Of a stretch of 64,000 nt of DNA, positions 1 through 8,156 are shown in pieces. This stretch comes from Jeongeupia chitinilytica (GTDB taxonomy: Bacteria; Pseudomonadota; Gammaproteobacteria; Burkholderiales; Chitinibacteraceae), in contig NZ_BMYO01000011.1 of assembly GCF_014652315.1 (NCBI RefSeq), forward strand, positions 1-64,000, read 5' to 3'. The position numbers and the translations under genes are program-made. How positions within the stretch are numbered: position 1 is the first letter of the stretch; each line of letters starts with the position of its first letter. The notes under the pieces are model-generated. The model was not told the DNA's origin. It saw only the letters and a list, made by a program, of their open reading frames with translations, and ran no database searches.

Positions 1-107
1 AGGATGGTGGTGATCGCTGCGGTCAGCGTGGTCTTGCCGTGGTCAACGTGACCGATGGTGCCGACGTTGACGTGCGGCTTCGTCCGCTCGAACTTACCTT
101 TAGCCAT
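1..107 (-). CDS. tuf: elongation factor Tu, N-terminal fragment (partial)
   Basis: EF-Tu is the GTPase that delivers aminoacyl-tRNA to the ribosome. Only the first 35 codons lie in the window; the gene runs off the left edge. They read MAKGKFERTKPHVNVGTIGH and continue through DHGKTTL, the P-loop (G1) of translational GTPases. The gene follows tRNA-Thr after a 45-base gap, which gives the Tyr-Gly-Thr-tuf order known from proteobacterial tufB loci. It is therefore probably cotranscribed with the three tRNAs from the promoter near 465-493. Whether a second tuf copy exists cannot be seen here. Confidence 0.97.
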   Translation of the reverse strand, partial: MAKGKFERTKPHVNVGTIGHVDHGKTTLTAAITTI

Positions 108-152
108 GATATTTCCTTACCGGGATTTGAGAATGAAATATACAAGCGTGAT

Positions 153-227
<75 letters not shown>

Positions 228-238
228 ATCAAACTTTT

Positions 239-312
239 TGGAGCGGGTGAAGGGAATCGAACCCTCGTCATAAGCTTGGAAGGCTTCTGCTCTACCATTG
301 AGCTACACCCGC
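239..312 (-). tRNA. tRNA-Gly (anticodon TCC)
   Basis: The acceptor stem GCGGGTG/CACCCGC, encoded CCA and T-loop GGTTCGATTCC are all visible. The anticodon loop is CTTCCAA, giving TCC. It lies between tRNA-Tyr and tRNA-Thr on the same strand and is probably processed from the same primary transcript. Confidence 0.97.
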
Positions 313-366
313 CGGGAACTAAGCCACACTGCAAACAACGACTCTTCACTACCGCACTACTGTATC

Positions 367-451
367 TGGTGGTGGGGGCTGGATTCGAACCAGCGTACTC
401 AGAGAGGGCAGATTTACAGTCTGCTGCCTTTAACCACTCGGCCACCCCACC
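367..451 (-). tRNA. tRNA-Tyr (anticodon GTA)
   Basis: This is an 85-base class II tRNA with a long variable arm, acceptor stem GGTGGGG/CCCCACC, encoded CCA and anticodon loop CTGTAAA (GTA). It is the first gene of the tRNA-tuf transcription unit and starts 14 bases downstream of the -10 box at 465-470. Confidence 0.97.
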
Positions 452-464
452 GGATGAGCTGCGC

Positions 465-493
465 ATTATGGGCGACGAACAGACCCCTGTCAA
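465..493 (-). promoter_or_regulatory. sigma-70 promoter of the tRNA-Tyr/Gly/Thr-tuf operon
   Basis: On the minus strand a perfect -35 TTGACA (493-488) is followed after exactly 17 bases by CATAAT (470-465), one mismatch from TATAAT. The bases after the -10 are GC-rich (GCGCAG), as expected for a stringently controlled stable-RNA promoter. The spacing to the tRNA-Tyr 5' end fits. Confidence 0.88.
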
Positions 494-515
494 ACACCCT
501 CAACACAAAAAAACC

Positions 516-848
516 TCAAAAATGCGCACCCAACTGAAAACAAAAGACTTTTTGTTGATTGAAATCCGGCAGCAGCACGATATCGCCCATCAAAGCTACC
601 GGGCTGAGTACCTTCCGGCGCTCGAACAATCTACCTGTCGCATCGATAAATCCGTGACGCAGGCACTCACCCATCCAAGATAAAGATGATTGGACGAGGC
701 GTTCGGCCAACAGAACGGGTATCGGCTGTACCGCCCAAGCATGCCCTTCCATATAAGCGATGGCCTCCTCCCGGGCCAGACCTTGCTCCATACCCATGAC
801 GTAAATACAAACGCCGGAAACAGACCATTGTTCGAGCAACCTCACCAC
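516..848 (-). CDS. hypothetical protein (doubtful small ORF)
   Basis: This is an open frame of 110 codons with a GTG start, lying between the tRNA-Tyr promoter and tRNA-Phe. The product has a balanced composition with no obvious domain, signal peptide or membrane segment. I do not recognise it. The region is less GC-rich than its neighbours and no convincing Shine-Dalgarno sequence precedes the GTG. A competing frame from an ATG at 852 overlaps it. It could be a real small gene of narrow distribution or chance; I lean slightly towards chance. Confidence 0.33.
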   Translation of the reverse strand: MVRLLEQWSVSGVCIYVMGMEQGLAREEAIAYMEGHAWAVQPIPVLLAERLVQSSLSWMGECLRHGFIDATGRLFERRKVLSPVALMGDIVLLPDFNQQKVFCFQLGAHF

Positions 849-874
849 CCATCAATTTATTTTTCGAAAAGATG

Positions 875-903
875 TTGACGTACCGAACTCCATAGTGTTT
901 AAT
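875..903 (+). promoter_or_regulatory. sigma-70 promoter of tRNA-Phe
   Basis: TTGACG (875-880), a 17-base spacer and TTTAAT (898-903) form a near-consensus promoter. The -10 box ends 14 bases before the tRNA-Phe 5' end. Confidence 0.8.
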
Positions 904-917
904 TCGCTTCCTCGGTT

Positions 918-993
918 GGCCAGTTAGCTCAGTTGGTAGAGCAGCGGATTGAAAATCCGCGTGTCCGTGGTTCGATTCCGCGACTGGCCACCA
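918..993 (+). tRNA. tRNA-Phe (anticodon GAA)
   Basis: A 76-base tRNA with acceptor stem GGCCAGT/ACTGGCC, D-arm AGCTCAGTTGGTAGAGC, anticodon loop TTGAAAA (GAA), T-loop GGTTCGATTCC and encoded CCA. It is a monocistronic unit with its own promoter and terminator. Confidence 0.97.
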
Positions 994-1001
994 GAAATTT
1001 C

Positions 1002-1031
1002 AAAAGCCGCTTCCTTGGAAGCGGCTTTTTT
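1002..1031 (+). terminator. Rho-independent terminator after tRNA-Phe
   Basis: A 9-bp perfect stem (1006-1014 with 1017-1025, GCCGCTTCC/GGAAGCGGC) is followed directly by a run of six T. It starts about 10 bases after the tRNA. Confidence 0.9.
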
Positions 1032-1053
1032 CATTTCCGGCGCTTGCAGCAGC

Positions 1054-1377
1054 TCAGAGGGTCTTCATCCAGCGGAACCGGTTCAGCGGGATCCGTCCTT
1101 CGGCATCGAACATGACCCCTTCGGCTTCGAGCAGGTAACGCTGCAGTTCGTCATTGCCGTCCAGCCCTCGGCGACTGATCCGCCCCTCGTGGTTCACGAT
1201 GCGATGCCAAGGTACTTCGCTGCCGACCTGGCGCAGCGCAACGCCGACCTGGCGGGAATGGCGCGGAAAGCCGGCCAGACGCGCGATATCACCGTAGGTG
1301 GCCACACGACCCGCAGGCACCTCGCAGACCAGCGCAAGCATTCGTGCACGGATCGTAGCCGCGGTCACACTTTCCAT
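1054..1377 (-). CDS. alkyltransferase-like (ATL) DNA-damage recognition protein
   Basis: This 107-residue protein belongs to the MGMT (O6-alkylguanine-DNA alkyltransferase) family but has PWHRIVN where true alkyltransferases have PCHRV. The reactive cysteine is replaced by tryptophan, the hallmark of ATL proteins such as E. coli YbaZ. These bind O6-alkylguanine and hand it to nucleotide excision repair instead of repairing it themselves. The helix-turn-helix segment (VATYGDIARLAGFP) and the C-terminal RFRWM motif match YbaZ. I prefer the second of two adjacent ATGs because GGAG lies five bases upstream. The gene is preceded by the ilvD terminator, so it probably has its own promoter. Confidence 0.9.
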   Translation of the reverse strand: MESVTAATIRARMLALVCEVPAGRVATYGDIARLAGFPRHSRQVGVALRQVGSEVPWHRIVNHEGRISRRGLDGNDELQRYLLEAEGVMFDAEGRIPLNRFRWMKTL

Positions 1378-1390
1378 CATCGCTCCAAAT

Positions 1391-1413
1391 GAAAAAGGCC
1401 GGCAAAGCCGGCC
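1391..1413 (-). terminator. Rho-independent terminator of ilvD
   Basis: On the minus strand, a GGCCGGC/GCCGGCC 7-bp stem with a TTT loop is followed by five T. It lies 16 bases past the ilvD stop. Confidence 0.85.
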
Positions 1414-1428
1414 CTGTATTCGGTCAGG

Positions 1429-3285
1429 TCACTTCCGCTCGACCTGCGTGACGTCACGCACCGCACCGGTATCGGCACTCGTGGTCATCGCCGCATAGGC
1501 ACGCAACGCAGGGCTGACATAGCGCTCGCGCGCCAGCGGCTTCCAGGCCTCCTTGCCGCGCGCCTCCATGGCAGCACGACGACGCGCCAGTTCGTCCTCG
1601 CTCACCGCAAGGTGGATGCGGCGGTTCGGGATGTCGATCTCGATGGTATCGCCCTCTTCCGCCAGACCGATGGCACCGCCTTCGGCTGCTTCCGGGCTGA
1701 CGTGACCGATCGACAGGCCCGAGGTCCCGCCGGAGAAGCGGCCGTCAGTGAGCAGCGCGCATTCCTTGCCCAGCCCCTTGGACTTGAGGTACGAGGTCGG
1801 ATAAAGCATTTCCTGCATGCCCGGCCCGCCTTTCGGACCTTCGTAGCGGATCAGCACCAGATCGCCCGCGACGATCTGGTCGGCCAGAATGCCGGCAACC
1901 GCGTCGTCCTGGCTTTCGAAGATGCGCACCCGGCCCGTGAACTTGAGGATGCTGTCATCGACCCCTGCGGTCTTCACGATACAGCCGCGTTCGGCAATGT
2001 TGCCGTACAGCACCGCAAGGCCGCCGTCCTGACTGTAGGCATTCTCCTTGTTGCGGATGCAGCCGCCGGCGCGGTCCAGATCCAGCTCCGGATAACGCAT
2101 GCTCTGGCTGAACGCCACGGTGGTCGCGATCCCGCCCGGTGCGGCACGATAGAAGAGGCGTGCAGCACTGTCTTCACCATTGCGGATCACGTCCCACTGC
2201 GCCAGTCCTTCGCCCAGCGTCCGCGCATGTACGGTCGGCACGTCGCGGTTGATCAGCCCGGCACGATCGAGCTCGGACAGGATGCCGACCACGCCACCGG
2301 CGCGATGAACGTCTTCCATATGATATTTCTGCGTCGCCGGAGCGACCTTGGCCAGGCAGGGCACGCGGCGGCTGATGCGGTCGATGTCGGCCATCTTGAA
2401 ATCGACACCGGCCTCGAATGCCGCGGCCAGCAGGTGAAGCACGGTATTGGTCGAGCCGCCCATCGCCACGTCGAGACTCATCGCGTTCTCGAACGCTTCA
2501 TAGGTTGCGATCGAACGCGGCAACACGCTGGCGTCGTCCTGCTCGTAGTAGCGCTTGGCCAGCTCGACGATGGTACGGCCGGCCTGCAGGAACAGCTGCT
2601 TGCGGTCGGCGTGGGTGGCCAGCATCGAGCCGTTGCCCGGCAGCGACAGCCCGAGCGCTTCGGTCAGGCAGTTCATCGAGTTGGCGGTAAACATGCCCGA
2701 GCACGAGCCACAGGTCGGGCAGGCGCTGCGTTCCACCGCCGCGACTTCTTCGTCCGAGACCTTGTCGTTGGCCGCTTCGACCATCGCATCGACGAGGTCG
2801 AGCTTGCGGATTTCGCCGTGCCAGTTGACCTTGCCGGCCTCCATCGGCCCGCCCGAGACGAAGATCACCGGAATGTTCAGCCGCAGCGCGGCCATCAGCA
2901 TCCCCGGGGTGATCTTGTCGCAGTTCGAGATGCAGACGATCGCGTCGGCACAGTGAGCGTTGACCATGTATTCGACCGAATCGGCGATCAGGTCGCGGCT
3001 CGGCAGCGAATACAGCATGCCGCCGTGCCCCATGGCGATGCCGTCGTCGACGGCGATGGTGTTGAACTCCTTGGCGATCCCGCCGGCCTTCTCGATCTCG
3101 CGCGCGACCAGTTGACCAAGGTTGTGCAGGTGCACGTGGCCCGGCACGAACTGGGTGAAGGAGTTGGCGATCGCGATGATCGGTTTGCCGAAGTCACCGT
3201 CCTTCATGCCGGTGGCGCGCCACAGGGCGCGTGCGCCGGCCATGTTGCGGCCGTGGGTCGAGGTATGGGAGCGATATTGGGGCAT
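1429..3285 (-). CDS. ilvD: dihydroxy-acid dehydratase
   Basis: IlvD removes water from 2,3-dihydroxy-isovalerate and 2,3-dihydroxy-3-methylvalerate, a late step of valine, leucine and isoleucine biosynthesis in the cytoplasm. The 618-residue protein is close in length and sequence to E. coli IlvD (616). The iron-sulfur ligands are visible in ISNCDKITPGM and CPTCGSCSGMFTANSMNC, and the C-terminal GRFSGGTSGLSIGHVSPEA motif is intact. The start MPQYRSHTSTHGRNMAG matches the family start. It is transcribed alone, divergently from lgt, and ends in its own terminator. No ilv partner gene lies nearby. Confidence 0.97.
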   Translation of the reverse strand: MPQYRSHTSTHGRNMAGARALWRATGMKDGDFGKPIIAIANSFTQFVPGHVHLHNLGQLVAREIEKAGGIAKEFNTIAVDDGIAMGHGGMLYSLPSRDLIADSVEYMVNAHCADAIVCISNCDKITPGMLMAALRLNIPVIFVSGGPMEAGKVNWHGEIRKLDLVDAMVEAANDKVSDEEVAAVERSACPTCGSCSGMFTANSMNCLTEALGLSLPGNGSMLATHADRKQLFLQAGRTIVELAKRYYEQDDASVLPRSIATYEAFENAMSLDVAMGGSTNTVLHLLAAAFEAGVDFKMADIDRISRRVPCLAKVAPATQKYHMEDVHRAGGVVGILSELDRAGLINRDVPTVHARTLGEGLAQWDVIRNGEDSAARLFYRAAPGGIATTVAFSQSMRYPELDLDRAGGCIRNKENAYSQDGGLAVLYGNIAERGCIVKTAGVDDSILKFTGRVRIFESQDDAVAGILADQIVAGDLVLIRYEGPKGGPGMQEMLYPTSYLKSKGLGKECALLTDGRFSGGTSGLSIGHVSPEAAEGGAIGLAEEGDTIEIDIPNRRIHLAVSEDELARRRAAMEARGKEAWKPLARERYVSPALRAYAAMTTSADTGAVRDVTQVERK

Positions 3286-3447
3286 GGTGGGCTAACCTGC
3301 AGCGAACGGTTGGGTACCCGTCGATTCTATCGAATTTCGTTCGCCACGACCTCACCCCGGTGACAAGCCGCGTTGTCCCGCATTGCAGAACGATGACGCA
3401 ACGGTTTCCGCGCACGAATCCCGCACCGGCAGGCAGGGGACACGGAC

Positions 3448-3453
3448 TATAAT
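3448..3453 (+). promoter_or_regulatory. candidate -10 box for lgt
   Basis: An exact TATAAT lies 30 bases before the preferred lgt start. No good -35 is seen 16-18 bases upstream, so only the -10 can be supported. Confidence 0.45.
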
Positions 3454-3483
3454 CTGCCCCGTTCTCAAACGTGGATGCATTAC

Positions 3484-4350
3484 ATGCTGATTCACCCGCA
3501 ACTCAACCCGGTCGCGTTCTCGATCGGCTCCTTCGGCGTGCACTGGTACGGCCTGATGTATTTGTTCGGCTTCATGCTGTTCCTGTTGCTCGGCCGCATG
3601 CGCATCCGCAAGGGCAACCCGCCGGGCTGGAAGGTCGAGGAAATGGACGACCTGCTGTTCTACGGCGTGCTCGGCGTCATTCTCGGCGGCCGCCTCGGCT
3701 ACGTGCTGTTCTACAAGCCGGGCTTCTACCTGAGCCATCCGCTCGACATCCTCAAGGTCTGGGAAGGCGGGATGTCGTTCCATGGCGGCTTCCTTGGCGT
3801 GCTGTTCGCGATGATCTGGTTCGCCCGCAAGACCAACCGGCGTTTCTTCGAGGTCGCCGACTTCGTCGCCCCGCTGGTGCCCATCGGACTGGCGTTCGGC
3901 CGGCTCGGCAACTTCATCAACGGCGAGTTGTGGGGCCGGGTCACCGCGCCGACGAACTTCTGGGCCATGGGCTTTCCGAGCGCCCGTGCAGAGGACCTGC
4001 GCGTCGCCGCCGACAACCCGCAATGGCAGGCCTGGCTGTCGCAGTACGGCATGCTGCCGCGCCATGCCTCGCAGCTCTATGAAATGGTGCTGGAAGGCAT
4101 CGTGCTGTTTGCGCTGCTGTGGTGGTACTCGGCCAAACCGCGCCATCGCGGCCAGGTTTCGGCACTGTTCCTGCTCGGTTACGGCGGCTTCCGCTTCATT
4201 GCCGAGTTCGCCCGCGAACCCGACGACTTTCTCGGTCTGCTCGCCGGGCAGCTGTCGATGGGCCAGTGGTTGAGCCTGCCGATGATCATTGCCGGTGCCG
4301 TCCTGCTCTGGCTGGCCTCGAACCGGCCGGCAGAGCCGAACCCGTCCTGA
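3484..4350 (+). CDS. lgt: prolipoprotein diacylglyceryl transferase
   Basis: Lgt transfers diacylglycerol from phosphatidylglycerol to the lipobox cysteine of pre-prolipoproteins in the inner membrane. The 288-residue protein has about seven hydrophobic segments. The signature GRLGNFINGELWGR is present, as are MSFHGGFLG (catalytic His region) and the C-terminal YGGFRFIAEF. I chose ATG 3484 (MLIHPQLNPVAFSIG) over ATG 3475: a GTGGA lies 8 bases upstream of it and the family usually begins there. The gene has its own terminator, and no thyA follows as it does in E. coli. Confidence 0.96.
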   Translation: MLIHPQLNPVAFSIGSFGVHWYGLMYLFGFMLFLLLGRMRIRKGNPPGWKVEEMDDLLFYGVLGVILGGRLGYVLFYKPGFYLSHPLDILKVWEGGMSFHGGFLGVLFAMIWFARKTNRRFFEVADFVAPLVPIGLAFGRLGNFINGELWGRVTAPTNFWAMGFPSARAEDLRVAADNPQWQAWLSQYGMLPRHASQLYEMVLEGIVLFALLWWYSAKPRHRGQVSALFLLGYGGFRFIAEFAREPDDFLGLLAGQLSMGQWLSLPMIIAGAVLLWLASNRPAEPNPS

Positions 4351-4370
4351 CCGGGCACGCTACAAACAGA

Positions 4371-4398
4371 ACGGGCAGCGCAGGCTGCCCGTTTTTTC
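4371..4398 (+). terminator. Rho-independent terminator of lgt
   Basis: A 9-bp perfect stem (ACGGGCAGC/GCTGCCCGT) with a 4-base loop is followed by a run of T, 20 bases after the lgt stop. Confidence 0.9.
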
Positions 4399-4410
4399 GT
4401 CCGCGCTCCG

Positions 4411-6177
4411 CTATTGACCGCCGCCGGAGAGCTTTTCCAGTGATACCGCCAGCTCGTTGATGCGAAGCTTGGTCTCGTCGACCAGACCGCCGATCTCGCG
4501 CGCCGAATCGGCCGAACGCGTCGCCAGATTGCGGACTTCGTCGGCCACTACCGCGAAACCGCGGCCCGCCTCGCCCGCCCTCGCCGCCTCGATCGCCGCA
4601 TTGAGCGACAGCAGATTGGTCTGCGCGGCGATGCCGTCGATCACCGCAACGATCTGGCCGATCTGGTTGCTCGACGTCAGCACCGCCGCCATTGCGGCAT
4701 CGGTGGTGTCGCGCGCCTGGCGGGTCACCGTCACGTCCTTGACGAAGGCGGTATAGGCGATCTTGCCGTCCAGCCTGACTTTGGACAGCGACAACTGCCC
4801 CCAGATTTTCTCGCCGTCCTTGCGCTCGATGCACACTTCGCGGCTGGTGCCGATAATCTTGTCCTGCCCGGAATTGCGGTTGGCATTGACGTAACCGTCG
4901 TGATTCGACTGGATCGCCGACGGCACCAGTTTCTTGACGTTCTGGCCGATGACCTCGGCCCGGCCATAACCCCAGAGTTTTTCGGCTGCGGCGTTGAACG
5001 AAGTGACGTTGTTGTGCTCGTCGATCGTCACGACAGCGTCCAGCGCCTGCTCGAGCGACTGGTTCATCATTTCACGCGCTTCGCGTTCGCGGGTGATGTC
5101 CTTGACGAAGGCGGTGTAGCTGATTTTCTCGCCGGCGCGCACCTTGGACAGCGACAGGTTCGCCCAGACCTGGCTGCCGTCGCGCCGTTCGATGCAGACC
5201 TCGCGGTTGGTGCCGACGATCTTGTCTTTTCCGGTCGCGCGGTTGGCGTTGACGAAATGATCGTGGTTCGCCTGAATGCCCTGCGGCACCAGCATCTTGA
5301 CGTTCTGGCCGATCACCTCGTCGCGGCGCAGGTTCCACAACTTCTCGGCCGCCGCGTTGAAGAAGGTGACGTTGTTGTCGCCGTCGATCGATACCACCGC
5401 ATCGAGCGCCTGTTCGAGTGTCTGGTTCATCGCTTCGCGGACCTCGCGCTCGCGGGTCACATCCTTGACGAAGGCGGTGTAAATGATCTTGTCGCCGGCA
5501 TGCACTTTGGACAGCGACAGGCTGCCCCAGATTTTCCCGCCATCCTTGCGCTCGATCTGTACCTCGCGACTGGTTCCGACGATCTTGTCCTGCCCGGTAT
5601 TTCGGTTGGCGTTGACGTAGCCGTCGTGGCTGGGCTGGATGCCGCGCGGCACCAGCATCTTGACGTTCTGACCGATCACTTCGCTGCGTGCGTAGCCCCA
5701 GAGGTTTTCGGCGGCACGGTTGAAGAAGGTCACGTTGTTGCATTCGTCGATGGTGACCACCGCGTCGAGCGCCTGTTCCAGCGTCTGCGAAATGATTTCC
5801 CGGCTATTGCGTTCGACCGAAATGTCCCGGACGAAGGCGGTACAGGCCGCACTGCCCCGCAAGCGCGACACCGACACGTTGGCCCAGAGCTTTCGGCCAT
5901 CGCGGCAGGTGATTTCGACTTCGCGACCGCCGGCTTCGGTCAGGTCGAGCGCCGGCAACAGGTTGCGCGCCGGACGACCGAGCACTTCCTCCGGCCGGAA
6001 ACCCCACAGACGTTCGGCCGCCGCGTTGTACAAGGTCAGCTGGCCGGCGGCATCGACACTGATGACGGCATCGGCGGCCAGCTCGAGCGCCAGACGGCTT
6101 TGATGGTCGCCGCCACCGAGCCTGAGCCAGCCGAGCATGGTGCGCAACGAGCCTGGGGAGCGGGATACGGAATGCAT
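4411..6177 (-). CDS. soluble multi-PAS methyl-accepting chemotaxis-type signalling protein
   Basis: The 588-residue protein has four PAS domains (about 25-125, 131-250, 252-371, 373-490) and a C-terminal chemoreceptor signalling segment of only about 95 residues. That segment contains the hairpin tip consensus NAAIEAARAGEAGRGFAVVADEVRNLA. No transmembrane segment, HAMP domain or long methylation helices are present, so it is predicted cytoplasmic. PAS2-4 are near copies of each other. PAS domains often bind haem, flavin or small ligands, but the ligand here is unknown. ATG 6177 is preferred because AGGAGA lies upstream; an in-frame extension to 6201 lacks a ribosome site. No che genes are nearby, so the output (array-bound receptor or another role) is inferred. 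Confidence 0.85.
   Translation of the reverse strand: MHSVSRSPGSLRTMLGWLRLGGGDHQSRLALELAADAVISVDAAGQLTLYNAAAERLWGFRPEEVLGRPARNLLPALDLTEAGGREVEITCRDGRKLWANVSVSRLRGSAACTAFVRDISVERNSREIISQTLEQALDAVVTIDECNNVTFFNRAAENLWGYARSEVIGQNVKMLVPRGIQPSHDGYVNANRNTGQDKIVGTSREVQIERKDGGKIWGSLSLSKVHAGDKIIYTAFVKDVTREREVREAMNQTLEQALDAVVSIDGDNNVTFFNAAAEKLWNLRRDEVIGQNVKMLVPQGIQANHDHFVNANRATGKDKIVGTNREVCIERRDGSQVWANLSLSKVRAGEKISYTAFVKDITREREAREMMNQSLEQALDAVVTIDEHNNVTSFNAAAEKLWGYGRAEVIGQNVKKLVPSAIQSNHDGYVNANRNSGQDKIIGTSREVCIERKDGEKIWGQLSLSKVRLDGKIAYTAFVKDVTVTRQARDTTDAAMAAVLTSSNQIGQIVAVIDGIAAQTNLLSLNAAIEAARAGEAGRGFAVVADEVRNLATRSADSAREIGGLVDETKLRINELAVSLEKLSGGGQ
4699..5787 (-). repeat. three tandem 363-bp PAS-coding repeats
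   Basis: Three consecutive in-frame units of exactly 363 bp (121 codons) encode PAS2, PAS3 and PAS4. Each begins with Q(T/S)LEQALDAVV and shares GQNVK(M/K)LVP, the VNANR box, and S(L)SKV...YTAFVKD. The DNA is clearly similar between units, which points to unequal duplication within the gene. Confidence 0.88.
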
Positions 6178-6364
6178 GATGGATCTCCTGTAACCTAACA
6201 TACCGAGTAAGTTTTGGTTTTATGAAGATCAATCTAGCAGGCGTTTCCGTACAGGCAAGCTTGTGGCGTGATCCGCCATGCAAACGACGGCCGGTTTTCG
6301 GCAAACAGGGGAACTCGCCGCCCCCGCCGGACTCCGTTCCAACACCCCCAGATGGAACAACCGC

Positions 6365-6853
6365 ATGACCGACCCCCTGACCCTCTGGCTGTTGCTGGCC
6401 GCTGCGCTCGTCCTCGTTGGCCTGGCCGGCACGCTGTTGCCGATGCTGCCGGGTACGCCCCTCATTTTCGGCGGCATGCTGCTGGCCGCGTGGGCGGAAG
6501 GCTTCAGCCGCATCGGCTGGCCGACCCTGCTGGTGCTCGGTATCCTGCTGGCGCTGTCCATCGTGCTGGATTTCGTCGCCGGCGCCCTCGGCGCCAAACG
6601 GGTCGGCGCCAGTTCTCAGGCGGTATGGGGATCGATGATCGGTGCGGTGCTGGGCATCGCCGGCGGGCTGGTCGGCTTGATTGTCGGGCCGTTCATCGGC
6701 GCAGCGGTCGGCGAGTACCTCGCGCGCCGCGACGTTGCCCGGGCCGGCAAGGTGGGCGTGGCCACGTGGATCGGTCTGCTGATCGGTGCGATCGCCAAGG
6801 TTGCGGTCGCACTGGCCATGCTGGGAGTCTTTGTCTTTGCCTGGTTCTGGTAG
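6365..6853 (+). CDS. DUF456 family membrane protein
   Basis: This 162-residue, very hydrophobic protein has about four to five membrane segments and glycine-rich stretches. The pattern GTLLPMLPGTPLIF near the N-terminus and GAxxGxxxGxxxGPFIGAxxGE in the middle identify DUF456, a family of unknown function. An ATG at 6365 (MTDPLTLWLL) starts directly at the first hydrophobic helix, and I prefer it to the frame opening at 6278, which adds a proline-rich, unfamily-like extension. The gene stands alone between the PAS protein and a small ORF. Confidence 0.85.
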   Translation: MTDPLTLWLLLAAALVLVGLAGTLLPMLPGTPLIFGGMLLAAWAEGFSRIGWPTLLVLGILLALSIVLDFVAGALGAKRVGASSQAVWGSMIGAVLGIAGGLVGLIVGPFIGAAVGEYLARRDVARAGKVGVATWIGLLIGAIAKVAVALAMLGVFVFAWFW

Positions 6854-6899
6854 CAACGCGGGCTATGCTGAACGAAGGTGACAGACGAGGATCAGCCTG

Positions 6900-7091
6900 A
6901 TGTCGAACAATTCCGAGCACGATTTCTGGTTGCCGCGCCAGGGCGGCGAGCGGCGGCGAGGCAAACAGGCCAGTCCGCCCTTCGTGACCGAGGACGGACT
7001 GGTGCTGACCGACTTGCGCGAACAGCAGCGCCGTCACCCCGAAGGCACGCCGGATTCAGAACCACTGCTTCCGGCGGAAAAAAGCGATTAG
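6900..7091 (+). CDS. hypothetical small charged protein
   Basis: A 63-residue ORF (MSNNSEHDFWLPRQGGERRR...) rich in Arg, Glu and Pro, with no membrane segment or recognised domain. GAGG lies about ten bases before the ATG, and the gene follows the DUF456 gene by 46 bases. Its last 36 bases overlap the convergent corA 3' end. The hydrophilic, disordered-looking product and correct codon bias make it plausible, but I cannot assign a function. Confidence 0.5.
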   Translation: MSNNSEHDFWLPRQGGERRRGKQASPPFVTEDGLVLTDLREQQRRHPEGTPDSEPLLPAEKSD

Positions 7092-8156
7092 CCCGACGGT
7101 GATCGCGGCCATCAGCCCCAACGCGGCGAAGTAACCACCACGCCAGTGCAGTTCGGGCATGAATTCGAAGTTCATCCCGTAGATGCCGGCAATCAGCGTC
7201 AGCGGCATGAACACCGTGGTGATCACCGTGAGCATGCGCATCTGCAGGTTCATCCGGTGCGACTGCAGCGACAGGTAGGAGTCCTGCAGGTTGCCGACCA
7301 GTTCGCGCAGCGCCTCGGTGCTTTCGATCAGCTGCACCGTGTGGTCGTAGACATCGCGCAGATACAGCTGGGTTTCCTCATGGAAGAAGTCCGCGTCATC
7401 GCGCTGCAGGACGTTGACGACTTCGCGCAACGGCCACAATCCGCGCTTGATCCCGAGCATGCCGCGCCGCAGCTCCTGAATGTCGGTCAGATGGTCGGGT
7501 ACCGGGCCGGCAGCGATCTGGTCGTCGACCGACTCGATCCGGTCTCCGATGCTTTCGAGTACGCTGAAATAGCGGTCAACCAGCTTGTCGAGCAGGGAGT
7601 AGACCAGATAGTCGGCACCGAGCTTGCGCACTTGCGACTGCGCGTTTTTCAGGCTGTCGCGGATGCCGGTGAACGTGCCGGTCGGCTTTTCCTGGAACGT
7701 CAGCACAAAGCCGTGGCCGAGCACGATGCTGACCTGCTCGCTGCAGAGCACACCGTCGGCGTCGACACTGGCGAGCCGCGCGACGATGAACAAGTAGCCC
7801 GGATACACCTCGACCTTCGGGCGTTGCTCGGTATGAAGGATGTCCTCCATCGTCAGCGGATGCAGATTGAAGCGCTTGCCGACGTACTTGAGCAGCTCGA
7901 GATTGGCAAGGCCGTGCAGGTTGAGCCAGAAGGTCTGGTGCGTGCGCTCGAAGGTCTTGCCTTCCTCGAGCGACGTGAAGCGCGTCTCGATGAAGTCGTT
8001 TTCCTCCGGCCCGAATTCGATCAGCGTCGCCAGCGTTTCCTCGGGCCGGCGGGGGCCGACGTACTGCATCGTTCCGGGGTGGCTGCCTGCCTTGTCGGCA
8101 CGCAGGTGCTGCCTCAGCTTGTTGGCCTTGCGATGATGAGCCGCGGCTTTTGCCAT
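7056..8156 (-). CDS. corA: magnesium/cobalt transporter CorA
   Basis: CorA is a pentameric inner-membrane channel for Mg2+ (also Co2+ and Ni2+). The 366-residue protein has the long soluble N-terminal domain and two C-terminal membrane helices. The signature YGMNFEFMPEL between the helices is the selectivity filter (GMN) with the periplasmic loop. The C-terminus FFRRKQWF is also typical. The frame stays open further upstream, but ATG 8156 (MAKAAAHHRKANK) has a GAGGA about ten bases before it. This start lies 43 bases inside the ppx gene, so the two are probably translationally coupled. A later start at MQYVG (8069) is possible. Confidence 0.94.
   Translation of the reverse strand: MAKAAAHHRKANKLRQHLRADKAGSHPGTMQYVGPRRPEETLATLIEFGPEENDFIETRFTSLEEGKTFERTHQTFWLNLHGLANLELLKYVGKRFNLHPLTMEDILHTEQRPKVEVYPGYLFIVARLASVDADGVLCSEQVSIVLGHGFVLTFQEKPTGTFTGIRDSLKNAQSQVRKLGADYLVYSLLDKLVDRYFSVLESIGDRIESVDDQIAAGPVPDHLTDIQELRRGMLGIKRGLWPLREVVNVLQRDDADFFHEETQLYLRDVYDHTVQLIESTEALRELVGNLQDSYLSLQSHRMNLQMRMLTVITTVFMPLTLIAGIYGMNFEFMPELHWRGGYFAALGLMAAITVGLIAFFRRKQWF

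Noticed and set aside
4699..5787. Mobile element or CRISPR-like repeat in the PAS gene
   Set aside because: The 363-bp units are in-frame PAS-coding duplications without inverted repeats, transposase or target-site duplication.
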